This document shows, in pieces, positions 29,813-39,874 of a DNA stretch of 64,000 nucleotides. Source of the DNA: Hyphomicrobiales bacterium (GTDB taxonomy: Bacteria > Pseudomonadota > Alphaproteobacteria > Rhizobiales > Beijerinckiaceae); contig JAPLOU010000038.1 in the NCBI GenBank assembly GCA_026400535.1, forward strand, positions 22,706 through 86,705. Direction: 5' to 3'. The notes under the pieces are model-generated. The model was not told the origin of the DNA and searched no databases. It was given only the letters and a program-made list of their open reading frames with translations. Each line of letters starts with the position of its first letter. Position 1 is the first letter of the stretch. The translations under genes and the position numbers were made by a program.

Positions 29813-30703
29813 ATGCGTGGACCCATCAACCGCGTTCTGACCCGGGCCAGCGCCCTTTTTGGTGCCACTGTGGCCCTGTTCATGCCAGCCCTCGCGCTTG
29901 CGGCCCCGAACGGACAGCCCCAGCCCGGCCAGATGAATCTGCCCGCTCCCGCAACCTCGAAAATGGCCGACATCGTCTGGTTCCATGACTGGTTGCTGAT
30001 CCTGATCACCCTGATCTCGGTGTTCGTGCTTGCGCTGCTTGTGTATGCCTGCTGGCGGTTCGCGGCGAAGAAGAACCCGGTTCCGTCGCAACTGACCCAT
30101 CACACCGGGCTGGAGGTCGCCTGGACAATCATCCCGGTGCTGATCCTCGTCGTGGTGGCGATCCCGTCCTTCCGCATCCTGCGCGACCAGCTTGTCATTC
30201 CCCCCTCCGACATCACCCTGAAGGTGACCGGCAAGCAGTGGTACTGGTCGTGGGAGTATCCAAAGGATGCCGGAGGTTTCGGCTTCGACTCGCTGATGCT
30301 CGACGACAAGCAGCGGCTCGAGCTGGTGAACTCCGGCAAGGCCAAGCCCGAGGAAGTGCCGCGCCTGCTCGGCGTTGACAACGAGGCTGTCGTGCCAGTG
30401 GGCAAGATCGTGCGCCTGCAGGTGACGGCGGCCGACGTGATCCACAAGTTTGCCATGCCCGCCTTCGGCCTGAAGCTCGACGCTATTCCGGGCCGTCTGA
30501 ACGAGACCTGGTTCAAGGCGGACAAGGAGGGGCTGTATTTCGGCCAGTGCTCGTTCATCTGCGGCCAGAACCACGCCTACATGCCGATCGCGATCCGTGT
30601 GGTCAGCCAGGAGCGCTACGCCGCCTGGCTCGCCGAGTCGCAGAAGAAATTCGCCGCCACGGACGGAGCGCCGACGCGCGTCGCCGCCGTTGTCGGCCCG
30701 TAA
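29813..30703 (+). CDS. coxB: Cytochrome c oxidase subunit II
   Basis: 296 residues. A Sec signal (LFGATVALFMPALALAAP) is followed by two membrane helices (WLLILITLISVFVLALLVYA and TIIPVLILVVVAIPSF) and a periplasmic cupredoxin domain. The aromatic electron-entry block is QWYWSWEYP. The CuA loop reads GQCSFICGQNHAYMPI with both Cys, His and Met ligands present. The residue between the two cysteines that is normally Glu (CSELCG) is Phe here (TGC TCG TTC ATC TGC, about 30548-30562), which alters the Mg-coordinating Glu; its backbone carbonyl is the CuA ligand. The first cluster His is in AADVIHKFAMPAF. It is first in the cox operon. Confidence 0.95.
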   Translation: MRGPINRVLTRASALFGATVALFMPALALAAPNGQPQPGQMNLPAPATSKMADIVWFHDWLLILITLISVFVLALLVYACWRFAAKKNPVPSQLTHHTGLEVAWTIIPVLILVVVAIPSFRILRDQLVIPPSDITLKVTGKQWYWSWEYPKDAGGFGFDSLMLDDKQRLELVNSGKAKPEEVPRLLGVDNEAVVPVGKIVRLQVTAADVIHKFAMPAFGLKLDAIPGRLNETWFKADKEGLYFGQCSFICGQNHAYMPIAIRVVSQERYAAWLAESQKKFAATDGAPTRVAAVVGP

Positions 30704-32353
<1,650 letters not shown>

Positions 32354-32372
32354 CGCTGGCCATCAGATTGAC

Positions 32373-32402
32373 GCCGGCCGGATGATCCGTCATCCGGCCG
32401 GC
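32373..32402. promoter_or_regulatory. Perfect 13-bp hairpin between coxA and ctaB
   Basis: GCCGGCCGGATGA (32373-32385) and TCATCCGGCCGGC (32390-32402) are exact reverse complements with a 4-base loop, starting 20 bases after the coxA stop. There is no T-run, so a simple intrinsic terminator is unlikely; partial termination, mRNA end protection or a REP-like element are options. It would let coxBA and the assembly genes be expressed at different levels. Confidence 0.7.
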
Positions 32403-32454
32403 GCAATTCAACCAAAGCGCCCGCCGGCGCTTGCCACCCAGGGCACATGCCGCC

Positions 32455-33405
32455 ATGTCCGCCACGTTCGACAAGCTTGCTGACCAGACCCTGCCCGCGC
32501 CCAGCGTCGGCGGCGATGTCGGCGATTACTTCCAGCTGCTCAAGCCCAGGGTGATGTCGCTGGTGATCTTCACCGCGCTCGTCGGCATGGTCGTGGCGCC
32601 CGGCGCGATCCACCCGGTGATCGCCGCCTCCTCGCTGCTCGCGATCGCCGTCGGGGCCGGCGCCTCGGGTGCGCTCAACATGTGGTATGATGCGGATATC
32701 GACGCCCTGATGTCGCGGACGGCGAAGCGTCCGATCCCGGCAGGCCGGATCACGCCGTCGGAAGCCTTTGCCTTCGGTATGGCACTCTCGGTCGGATCGG
32801 TGTTGATGCTCGGCGTCGTGGCCAACTGGCTCGCGGCCGGGCTGCTGGCTTTCACGATCTTCTTCTATGCCGTTGTCTACTCGATGTGGCTGAAGCGCTG
32901 GACGGCGCAGAACATCGTGATCGGCGGCGCCGCCGGGGCCTTCCCCCCCATGATCGGCGAGGCCGTCGTCACCGGCCATGTCGGTTGGGCGGGCTTCGTG
33001 CTGTTCGCGATCATCTTCCTGTGGACTCCGCCGCACTTCTGGGCGCTCGCCATGGCCAAGGCCAAGGACTATGAACGCGCCGGCGTCCCGATGATGCCAA
33101 ATGTCGCCGGCGACGCCTCCACCCGTCGGCAGATCATGGGCTACACCGTGGCGCTCGTCCTGTTCGCCTTCGTGCCGAACCTGATGGGCATGGGCGGACT
33201 TGCCTATCTCATGACGGTGCTGCTGGGCGGCGCGGGGATGCTTGGCATTGCCTGGCGAATGCTCAAGGCCGACAGCGCCGAGGCCAGCCACAAGGCGGGG
33301 ATGCAGATGTTCGGCTTCTCGATCCTGTACCTGTTCGCCGCGTTCTCGGCCCTGCTGGCCGAACACAGCCTTGGCCTGATGTGGGCCCTGCCGAAGCTGC
33401 TGTGA
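32455..33405 (+). CDS. ctaB: Protohaem IX farnesyltransferase (haem O synthase)
   Basis: 316 residues of the UbiA prenyltransferase superfamily. It adds a farnesyl chain to haem b, the first step to haem a. The first Asp-rich motif is [15 protein letters not shown] with RPIPAGRI just after it; the second is [32 protein letters not shown] is a CtaB/CyoE signature. There are about seven to nine hydrophobic helices. ATG 32455 is preceded by AGGG 12 bases upstream; an in-frame TTG at 32431 is less likely. The partner haem A synthase (ctaA) is not in the window. Confidence 0.95.
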   Translation: MSATFDKLADQTLPAPSVGGDVGDYFQLLKPRVMSLVIFTALVGMVVAPGAIHPVIAASSLLAIAVGAGASGALNMWYDADIDALMSRTAKRPIPAGRITPSEAFAFGMALSVGSVLMLGVVANWLAAGLLAFTIFFYAVVYSMWLKRWTAQNIVIGGAAGAFPPMIGEAVVTGHVGWAGFVLFAIIFLWTPPHFWALAMAKAKDYERAGVPMMPNVAGDASTRRQIMGYTVALVLFAFVPNLMGMGGLAYLMTVLLGGAGMLGIAWRMLKADSAEASHKAGMQMFGFSILYLFAAFSALLAEHSLGLMWALPKLL

Positions 33406-33412
33406 GGCCGCG

Positions 33413-33556
33413 ATGACGGACAACGTCCCGGTTCCGCCAAAGCTGTCGCCCGAGCAAGAGCGCGTCCGCCGCCGCCGGTCACTGGCGATCGCGATCGCGC
33501 TCGGCGCGCTCGTGGTGATTTTCTATTCTGTCTCGATGGTAAAGACGATCCGATGA
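33413..33556 (+). CDS. CoxF-like small membrane protein
   Basis: 47 residues. A charged N-terminus (LSPEQERVRRRRS) is followed by one membrane helix, LAIAIALGALVVIFYSVSMV, and a short tail ending in TIR. It is in the place of CoxF in alphaproteobacterial cox operons, between ctaB and ctaG, and has the same size and layout. Its ATG is 7 bases after the ctaB stop and its TGA overlaps the ctaG ATG by 4 bases, so coupled translation is likely. CoxF is thought to be an oxidase assembly or accessory protein, without firm mechanism. It is easily missed because of its length. Confidence 0.85.
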   Translation: MTDNVPVPPKLSPEQERVRRRRSLAIAIALGALVVIFYSVSMVKTIR

Positions 33557-34170
33557 ACTCAGCCGGATGCCCCCAGGTTGACACTGCGCGCCTGAAGGCG
33601 ACCCGCACCGCGCTCTGGTGCGGCGCAGTGGTTGTGTCGATGACGGCGCTCGCCTTCGCCTCTGTGCCGCTTTACGACCTGTTCTGCCGCATGACCGGGT
33701 TTGGCGGCACGCCGATGGTGCGCGCGCAGAACACCTCGCAGGTTTCCGACCGGATCATCCAGATCCGCTTTGACGCCAATGTCGCACCGGGGCTCGGCTG
33801 GAGCTTCCAGGCGGACGAGAGCCTGATCAGCGCCCGCGTCGGGGAAACCATGACGGTGTTCTACACGATCACGAATCGCTCGGACGCCACTACGACCGGG
33901 ATCGCGACGTTCAATGTCCAGCCGTCCCATGCGGGCGCGCATTTCGTGAAGATGCAGTGCTTCTGCTTCACCGAGCACGCGCTCAAGCCTGGTGAGAGCA
34001 TGCAGGCGCCGGTCGTCTTCTACATCGATCCGGACATCGAGAAGAACCGCGACATGCGCGGTGTCGGCGCGATGACCTTGTCCTACACCTACTTTCCCTC
34101 AAAGAATGGGCAGCCGGCCGGCGGATCCATTGCCGATGCGACAATGGGCAGGGACAAGCCGAAGCTCTGA
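33553..34170 (+). CDS. ctaG: Cytochrome c oxidase assembly protein CtaG/Cox11
   Basis: 205 residues. A single N-terminal membrane helix ([20 protein letters not shown]) anchors a periplasmic beta-barrel domain. [15 protein letters not shown] is the Cox11 signature after the helix. Copper-binding cysteines are in [16 protein letters not shown], and the block [12 protein letters not shown] closes the domain. The protein delivers copper to the CuB site of subunit I. ATG 33553 overlaps the CoxF-like stop. This is the Cox11 type of CtaG, not the Bacillus CtaG. Confidence 0.95.
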   Translation: MNSAGCPQVDTARLKATRTALWCGAVVVSMTALAFASVPLYDLFCRMTGFGGTPMVRAQNTSQVSDRIIQIRFDANVAPGLGWSFQADESLISARVGETMTVFYTITNRSDATTTGIATFNVQPSHAGAHFVKMQCFCFTEHALKPGESMQAPVVFYIDPDIEKNRDMRGVGAMTLSYTYFPSKNGQPAGGSIADATMGRDKPKL

Positions 34171-34208
34171 CGCTAATGACAAACAGACAAGACCAGAACG
34201 GGGGCACC

Positions 34209-35069
34209 ATGGCCAGCGGGATGACCAAGAACCACGACTACCACCTCGTCGATCCGAGCCCATGGCCGCTGATCGGAGCGCTGAGCGCCTTCGTGATGGC
34301 CTGCGGCATGGTGCTGACCATGAAGGGAATGCCGATCGCCGGCATGAAGATCGGCCCGCTGGTCCTGGGAGCTGGCGTGCTTGGTGTGGTCTACACCATG
34401 TTCGCCTGGTGGGTGGATGTGACGCGCGAAGCCGAGCATCAGGGCCACCACACCCGCGTGGTGCAGATCCACCACCGCTATGGCATGATCATGTTCATCG
34501 CCTCGGAGGTGATGTTCTTTGTGGCCTGGTTCTGGGCCTATTTCGACGTGGCGCTGTTCGCCGCAGAGCCGATCCAGTATGCCCGCGCCGAATTCACGGG
34601 CGGCGTCTGGCCGCCAAAGGGCATTGAGACCTTCGATCCGTGGCACCTTCCGCTGCTCAACACGCTGATCCTGCTGACATCGGGAACCACCGTGACCTGG
34701 GCGCATCACGCGCTGCTGCATGACGATCGCAAGGGCCTGAAGCAGGCGCTGTGGCTGACCATTGCGCTTGGTGTCCTGTTCACGGTCTGCCAAGTCTACG
34801 AGTATTCGCATGCCGCCTTCAGCTTCAAGGGCCATGTCTATGGCTCGACATTCTACATGGCGACGGGCTTTCACGGCTTCCATGTCGTGATCGGCACAAT
34901 CTTCCTCGCCGTCTGCCTGTACCGTGCCTACCTCAACCATTTCACGCCGAAGCAGCATCTCGGCTTTGAGTTCGCAGCCTGGTACTGGCACTTCGTCGAT
35001 GTGGTCTGGCTGTTCCTTTTCGCCGCGATCTATGTCTGGGGCGCAGGCGCACACGCCGGGGCTCACTGA
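34209..35069 (+). CDS. coxC: Cytochrome c oxidase subunit III
   Basis: 286 residues, seven membrane helices of the CtaE family. Starts with [20 protein letters not shown], the usual N-terminal block. Family blocks include [23 protein letters not shown]-type [32 protein letters not shown] and [16 protein letters not shown], then [15 protein letters not shown] at the end. It has structural lipid contacts and stabilises the D-channel proton uptake. GGGGGCACC precedes ATG 34209; the upstream in-frame ATG at 34176 lacks a ribosome site. It is followed by an intrinsic terminator, which ends the main cox transcript. Confidence 0.95.
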   Translation: MASGMTKNHDYHLVDPSPWPLIGALSAFVMACGMVLTMKGMPIAGMKIGPLVLGAGVLGVVYTMFAWWVDVTREAEHQGHHTRVVQIHHRYGMIMFIASEVMFFVAWFWAYFDVALFAAEPIQYARAEFTGGVWPPKGIETFDPWHLPLLNTLILLTSGTTVTWAHHALLHDDRKGLKQALWLTIALGVLFTVCQVYEYSHAAFSFKGHVYGSTFYMATGFHGFHVVIGTIFLAVCLYRAYLNHFTPKQHLGFEFAAWYWHFVDVVWLFLFAAIYVWGAGAHAGAH

Positions 35070-35092
35070 TACACCCTGCTGCACCTCTCAAA

Positions 35093-35119
35093 GGGCGGCT
35101 CGCGCCGCCCCTTTTTTTG
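35093..35119 (+). terminator. Intrinsic terminator after coxC
   Basis: GGGCGGC (35093-35099) and GCCGCCC (35104-35110) form a 7-bp GC stem with a TCGC loop, followed by CTTTTTTTG. It ends 50 bases after the coxC stop and is the clearest rho-independent terminator in the window. Confidence 0.85.
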
Positions 35120-35178
35120 TTTGCGATTGTGATGGCTGCGCTTGGCTCGCCATGACGGGACTGTCTGAGGATCATGCC

Positions 35179-35535
35179 ATGACATCTCCCTCGCCCTACT
35201 CCGCCGGACTGGCCTGCCGATGCCCGCGCTGCGGCGCGGGCCGTCTGTTCGATGGCTTCCTGAAGCTGAGGCCAAGCTGCGCCGCGTGCGGGCTCGATTT
35301 CGCCTTCGCCGATTCAGCGGACGGGCCCGCTGTGATCATCATGTTCATTGCGGGATTCGGGATCGTGGGCGGGGTCCTCGCCCTCGAAATACGCCATGAA
35401 CCGCCATTCTGGGTTCATATGATCATCTGGCTGCCGCTGACGATCATCGTCTGCCTCGGGTTGCTCCGGCCGATGAAGGGGCTTGCCATTGCCCTGCAGT
35501 ATGCCCACGATGCCGGACAGGGTCGCTTCAAGTGA
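35179..35535 (+). CDS. DUF983 membrane protein
   Basis: 118 residues. A zinc-ribbon-like N-terminus has CRCPRCGAGRLF and, about 20 residues on, CAACGLDF. Two membrane helices follow (VIIMFIAGFGIVGGVLAL and MIIWLPLTIIVCLGLL). This matches DUF983, which in alphaproteobacteria sits between coxC and SURF1 and is taken to be an oxidase accessory protein. GAGGAT lies 7 bases before ATG 35179. Its last bases overlap the SURF1 start (GTGA). It comes after the coxC terminator, so a separate promoter in 35120-35178 is likely, or read-through. Confidence 0.88.
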   Translation: MTSPSPYSAGLACRCPRCGAGRLFDGFLKLRPSCAACGLDFAFADSADGPAVIIMFIAGFGIVGGVLALEIRHEPPFWVHMIIWLPLTIIVCLGLLRPMKGLAIALQYAHDAGQGRFK

Positions 35536-36287
35536 CCGAGCAGACGCCCGCGCCGCGACGATCGCTGATCCTGCTGAGCGGCTTCGCCGGGCTTGGCATG
35601 GTGGTCTTGTGCTCGCTTGGCGCCTGGCAGTTGCAGCGTCTTGCCGAGAAGGCCGCTTTCCTCGAGCGGCTTGCAGTCCAGAAAGCGCTGACGCCGGCGG
35701 CGCTGCCGGCCGAGGCCATGTGGGGCAAGCTCGACCTTGACGCGTCCGACCTGGCCCGGGTCCGTCTTGCCGGCACATGGCTGCCGGACGCCAGCGCGAC
35801 AGTCCGTGTGGTGATGCCGGAGCCACAGCCGGGCGAACGCAAGCTGGGCGGCTTTGGTCGTTATCTGGTGACGGCAGTCCGGCTCGATACCGGCGGGATC
35901 GTCCTGGTCAACCGCGGCTTTGCGCCCGAGGCGCGCCATGTCTCCCTGCCACCTCCATCCGGCCGGGCGGAACTGACCGGCATCCTGCGCAAGCCGGAAG
36001 CGCCAAACGCCTTCACCCCCGCTGCCGATGCGGGCCGGCGTGACTTCCACATGCGTGATCCGGTTCCGATCGCCGATGCGATGAACCTGTCCGCCGCGCC
36101 CTTCATGATCGAGGCCGAGCGCGGTGCCGATGCCATGACGCCTCCGGTCGGTGTCGACTTCAATGACCTGATCGCCCGCATCCCGAACAATCACCTGCAA
36201 TATGCCTTCACCTGGTTCGGGCTGGCCGCGACGCTGCTCGGCGTGTTCATGGTGTTCGCCCGCAGCCTGCGCCGTCAGGCCGGCTAA
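35532..36287 (+). CDS. SURF1 family oxidase biogenesis protein
   Basis: 251 residues. Two membrane helices, at the N-terminus (LILLSGFAGLGMVVLCSLGAW) and the C-terminus (TWFGLAATLLGVFMVFA), flank a periplasmic domain. LGAWQLQRLAEKAAFLERL is the SURF1 N-terminal signature; VLVNRGFAPEARHV-type and NNHLQYAFTWFGLA are the other two blocks. SURF1 acts in haem a insertion into subunit I. It starts with a GTG at 35532 that overlaps the DUF983 stop, which suggests coupled translation. Gene symbol surf1/shy1 is used for this family. Confidence 0.93.
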   Translation: MTEQTPAPRRSLILLSGFAGLGMVVLCSLGAWQLQRLAEKAAFLERLAVQKALTPAALPAEAMWGKLDLDASDLARVRLAGTWLPDASATVRVVMPEPQPGERKLGGFGRYLVTAVRLDTGGIVLVNRGFAPEARHVSLPPPSGRAELTGILRKPEAPNAFTPAADAGRRDFHMRDPVPIADAMNLSAAPFMIEAERGADAMTPPVGVDFNDLIARIPNNHLQYAFTWFGLAATLLGVFMVFARSLRRQAG

Positions 36288-36364
36288 TGCGCTCCGGCAG
36301 ACTGGCATATGCCGAGAAAGCGCCCTATAGCACTCGAAACCCTGACGCCTACCAGGACCAATCC

Positions 36365-37780
36365 GTGCTGCATGTCTCGTCACGGGGTGAAGCCCCGATG
36401 CTGTCGTTCTGTGATGCCCTGCTGGCCGGCCTTGCCCGGGACGGCGGCCTTTATCTGCCCGAAAGCTATCCGCGCCTGTCGACAGGGACGATCGCAGGCT
36501 TCGCAGGCCAGCCCTATGCCGCGGTGGCCAAGACGGTGATGGGCGCGCTGACAGATGGCGAGTTCGCCCCTGCGGACCTCAACGGCATGATCGACCAGGC
36601 CTATGCCAGCTTCCGCCATCCCGCCGTGTGCCCGCTGGTGCAGATCGGCGACAATCTGTTCGTGCAGGAACTGTTCCACGGCCCGACGCTCGCCTTCAAG
36701 GACGTCGCCATGCAGCTTCTGGGGCGCATGATGGACCATGTGCTGACACAGCGGGGCCAGCGCGCGACCATCGTCGGAGCAACGTCGGGCGATACGGGCG
36801 GGGCCGCGGTCGAGGCCTTCAAGGGCCTCAAGCAGGTGGACATCTTCATCCTGTATCCACACGGCCGCGTCTCGGATGTCCAGCGGCGGCAGATGACCAC
36901 GGTCGATGCGCCGAATGTGCACGCCATCGCCGTCGAGGGGGATTTCGACGACTGCCAGGCGCTGGTCAAGGCGATGTTCAATCATCATGCCTTCCGCGAC
37001 GAGCTCGGCCTGTCCGGCGTGAACTCCATCAACTGGGGTCGGATCGCGGCGCAGGTGGTGTATTACTTCACGGCGGCGGCCTGTCTGGGAGGCCCGGCCC
37101 GGCCGATCAGCTTTTCGGTTCCCACCGGCAATTTCGGCGACGTTCTGGCAGGCTGGGTCGCCAAGCAGATGGGCCTGCCTGTGGGGCGCCTCATGGTGGC
37201 GACCAACCGGAACGACATCCTCGTGCGCACCCTGCGGTCGGGCGACTACCACGTCACCGGCGTCACGCCGACCACCTCGCCGTCGATGGACATCCAGGTC
37301 TCGTCGAACTTTGAGCGGCTGCTGTTCGAGGCCCATGGCCGTGACGGCGGCGCCGTTCGCCGCATGATGGACAATCTGGCGCAATCCAGGCGCTTCGAGG
37401 TTGCCGGGCCTGCCCTTGCGCGCATCCAGAGCGAGTTCGACGCCGCCGCGGTGTCCGAGGAGGCCACGGCCCGCGAGATCGGAACGGTCTGGCGCGAGGC
37501 CGGCTATCTGCTGGATCCGCACACGGCCATCGGAGTCGAGGCGGCGCGCCACAGCCTGAAAGCCGATCCGGCAACGCCGGTCGTGGTTCTGGGGACAGCC
37601 CATCCGGCGAAGTTTCCGGCAGCCGTCAAGGCGGCGTCCGGCGTGACCCCGGTCTTGCCCGCGCATCTGAGCTGCCTGATGGAGCGCGCGGAACGCTTTG
37701 CCCGCCTGCCCAATGCGCTTGGCGAGATCGAACGTTTCATCGCCGGTCATGCCCGCGCGGTCCGGGGGGCTGCCGCTTGA
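36365..37780 (+). CDS. thrC: Threonine synthase
   Basis: 471 residues, the proteobacterial long form. PLP enzyme that converts O-phospho-L-homoserine to L-threonine. The Schiff-base Lys is in GPTLAFKDVAMQLLG; the phosphate loop is SVPTGNFGDVLAGW; GATSGDTGGAAVEAFKG is a substrate block. I chose the GTG at 36365, with AGGA 7 bases upstream, since VLHVSSRGEAPMLSFCDALL is the usual N-terminus; the ATG at 36287 would add 26 unusual residues. The gene is followed, with overlap or near-overlap, by the M16 peptidase gene, an order common in Hyphomicrobiales. thrB is in the window too, at 47541. Confidence 0.95.
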   Translation: MLHVSSRGEAPMLSFCDALLAGLARDGGLYLPESYPRLSTGTIAGFAGQPYAAVAKTVMGALTDGEFAPADLNGMIDQAYASFRHPAVCPLVQIGDNLFVQELFHGPTLAFKDVAMQLLGRMMDHVLTQRGQRATIVGATSGDTGGAAVEAFKGLKQVDIFILYPHGRVSDVQRRQMTTVDAPNVHAIAVEGDFDDCQALVKAMFNHHAFRDELGLSGVNSINWGRIAAQVVYYFTAAACLGGPARPISFSVPTGNFGDVLAGWVAKQMGLPVGRLMVATNRNDILVRTLRSGDYHVTGVTPTTSPSMDIQVSSNFERLLFEAHGRDGGAVRRMMDNLAQSRRFEVAGPALARIQSEFDAAAVSEEATAREIGTVWREAGYLLDPHTAIGVEAARHSLKADPATPVVVLGTAHPAKFPAAVKAASGVTPVLPAHLSCLMERAERFARLPNALGEIERFIAGHARAVRGAAA

Positions 37781-37791
37781 ACGGGTTGATC

Positions 37792-39078
37792 ATGCCCGGC
37801 GACCAGGATGTCGCCATCACCACGCTGCCGAATGGCCTTCGCGTCGTGTCCGAGCGCATGAACCATGCCGCGACCGTGACCCTCGGGGTCTGGATCAGCG
37901 CAGGCTCTCGCGACGAGGCCGATGACCAGCACGGCCTCGCCCATCTGCTCGAGCACATGGCTTTCAAGGGCACGGCAACCCGCAGCGCCCGCCAGATCGC
38001 CGAGCAAATCGAAGCGGTCGGCGGCGACATCAACGCCGCGACCAGCATCGAGTATACCTGCTACACGGCTCGCTCGCTTGAAGAGGATCTGCCGCTGGCG
38101 GTCGATATCCTCGCCGACATCCTGCTCAACTCCAGCTTCGCCAATGATGAGCTGGCACGGGAAAAGGGCGTCATCCTGCAGGAGATCGCGGCGGTCGAGG
38201 ACACGCCGGATGACCTGGTCTACGATCTGTTCATGGCGCGGGTCTTTGACGGGCAGCCGCTTGGACGGGCCATTCTCGGCACGCCCGAGACCCTTGCCAG
38301 CTTCGACGCCGACTCGATCCGGCGCTATCTGTCCCAGCACTATACCGGCGGGCGGATGGTGTTCGCCGCGGCCGGCGCTGTCGATCACGGCAGGCTGGTG
38401 GATCTGGTCCGCAAGGCCTTCGCCCCGCTTGCGCCCGGCATTGTGACGGACCCGAAACTGTCACACCGGTCGCGCTACACCGGCGGCGAGGTTCGCCGGC
38501 TGGCGCGCACCGACCAGAGCCATCTGGTCATGGGCTTTCGCGGCGAGCCGTTCACGGATGGCAACCACTACCCTTTGCAGGTCCTTGCCATGGTGATGGG
38601 CGGTGGACTGTCCTCGCGCCTGTTCCAGGAGGTGCGCGAGGCGCGCGGGTTGGCCTACGCCATCGATGCCTTCCACTGGGCCTTCACCGACACAGGCGTC
38701 TTCGGGATTGGCGCGGGCGCCGCGCCGAAAGACGTGCCGGAACTGGTCCGGCTCTGCATGCATTGCCTGCGGGATGCCGGGCAGACAACCTCCGAGGAAG
38801 AAGTCCAGCGGGCGCGGGCGCAAATGAAGGTCGGACTGCTTGGCTCGCTCGAGACGCCGGGCGGACGGCTTGAGCAACTGGCGCGGCAGGTTCTCACTTT
38901 CGGGCGGGTGATCCCGCGCCATGAAGTTTCGGCCAGGATTGATGCGGTCAGCGCCGAGCAGGTCAGGGCTGCGGCCCTCACTGTGCTTGCCTCGCCGCCC
39001 ACGCTGTCCATGGTGGGCCCGAAGATCAAATCTGCGGAGCTCAAGCTTGCAGATTTGACGGCTTCCGGCGCACACTAG
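37792..39078 (+). CDS. M16 family zinc metallopeptidase
   Basis: 428 residues. The inverted zinc motif HLLEHMAFKG (HxxEH) with a distant Glu in EEDLPLAVDILADILLNS makes it catalytic. LPNGLRVVSE is the usual N-terminal block, and MVMGGGLSSRLFQEVREARGLAYAI is the C-terminal family block. It resembles mitochondrial processing peptidase beta subunits and bacterial homologues of unknown natural substrate. ATG 37792 is preceded by AACGGG; a TTG at 37777 overlapping the thrC stop, with GGGGGG 7 bases upstream, is a real alternative. It is probably cotranscribed with thrC. Confidence 0.92.
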   Translation: MPGDQDVAITTLPNGLRVVSERMNHAATVTLGVWISAGSRDEADDQHGLAHLLEHMAFKGTATRSARQIAEQIEAVGGDINAATSIEYTCYTARSLEEDLPLAVDILADILLNSSFANDELAREKGVILQEIAAVEDTPDDLVYDLFMARVFDGQPLGRAILGTPETLASFDADSIRRYLSQHYTGGRMVFAAAGAVDHGRLVDLVRKAFAPLAPGIVTDPKLSHRSRYTGGEVRRLARTDQSHLVMGFRGEPFTDGNHYPLQVLAMVMGGGLSSRLFQEVREARGLAYAIDAFHWAFTDTGVFGIGAGAAPKDVPELVRLCMHCLRDAGQTTSEEEVQRARAQMKVGLLGSLETPGGRLEQLARQVLTFGRVIPRHEVSARIDAVSAEQVRAAALTVLASPPTLSMVGPKIKSAELKLADLTASGAH

Positions 39079-39101
39079 CGCGGGTCGAGCACAGTCACAC
39101 C

Positions 39102-39689
39102 ATGGCGCTTTTCCGCTTCACCTCCGATGCAACATCCCGCGTCCAGATCAAGGGCGACGGGGTGATGCTACGCCAGCCGGTTCTCGACGACTACGAGGCG
39201 TGGTCTTCGGTGCGGCAGCAGAGCCGGGCCTTTCTCGAACCATGGGAGCCGCTGTGGAGCGATGAGGATCTGACCAAGAGGGCGTTCCGCCAGCGGGTGA
39301 AGCGCGCGGCGGCCGAGAGCGACGCCGACGAGGCCTATGCGTTCATGATTTTCCGCATGCAGGACCAGGCCCTGATCGGCGGGGTCACGCTTGGCCTTGT
39401 GCGGCGGGGCGTGGCGCAGGCCTGTACCATGGGCTACTGGCTTGGCGAGCCCTATGGCGGGCACGGTTACATGACCCGGGCCGTCAAGGCCGTTGCGAAG
39501 CACGCCTTCGAGGACCTGCATCTGCGGCGGATCGAGGCCGCCTGCGTACCTGCCAACGGACGGTCGCGCGCCCTCCTGGAGCGGGTCGGCTTTCAGCGCG
39601 AGGGCTACGCCCGCCAGTATCTGTGCATCAACGGGCGCTGGGAGGATCACCTGCTGTATGCGCTTCTGGCCTCCGATCCGCGCCGGTAA
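39102..39689 (+). CDS. RimJ/RimL-type GNAT N-acetyltransferase
   Basis: 195 residues of the GNAT fold. VMLRQPVLDDYEAWSSVRQQ is the usual beta1-alpha1 region; LGLVRRGVAQACTMGYWLGE then GGHGYMTRAVKAVAKHAFE is the acetyl-CoA site (RxxGxG-like GGHGYM), and RRIEAACVPANGRSRALLER is the RimJ/RimL C-terminal block. Such enzymes acetylate the N-terminus of ribosomal protein S5 or L12, or small amines. A specific target cannot be stated. It lies 23 bases after the M16 gene and probably belongs to the same unit. After it a near palindrome GGTGCCCCGGGGCGCC (about 39691) might help end the transcript. Confidence 0.87.
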   Translation: MALFRFTSDATSRVQIKGDGVMLRQPVLDDYEAWSSVRQQSRAFLEPWEPLWSDEDLTKRAFRQRVKRAAAESDADEAYAFMIFRMQDQALIGGVTLGLVRRGVAQACTMGYWLGEPYGGHGYMTRAVKAVAKHAFEDLHLRRIEAACVPANGRSRALLERVGFQREGYARQYLCINGRWEDHLLYALLASDPRR

Positions 39690-39874
39690 GGTGCCCCGGG
39701 GCGCCAATGGGGTGCCTAGTCCTGCCACCGGCATCAGAATGCGGTTGAGGGCTTGCCCGCGCCCCAATCTCTGCCTTGCCCTCGCCACGAGGTCTGGCTA
39801 CCACTGACATCCGATCAAGAACGATAAGTCCGTCCAAGGTCCAAGGTTTTCGGTATCCCGTGCGCCCTTTGAAC

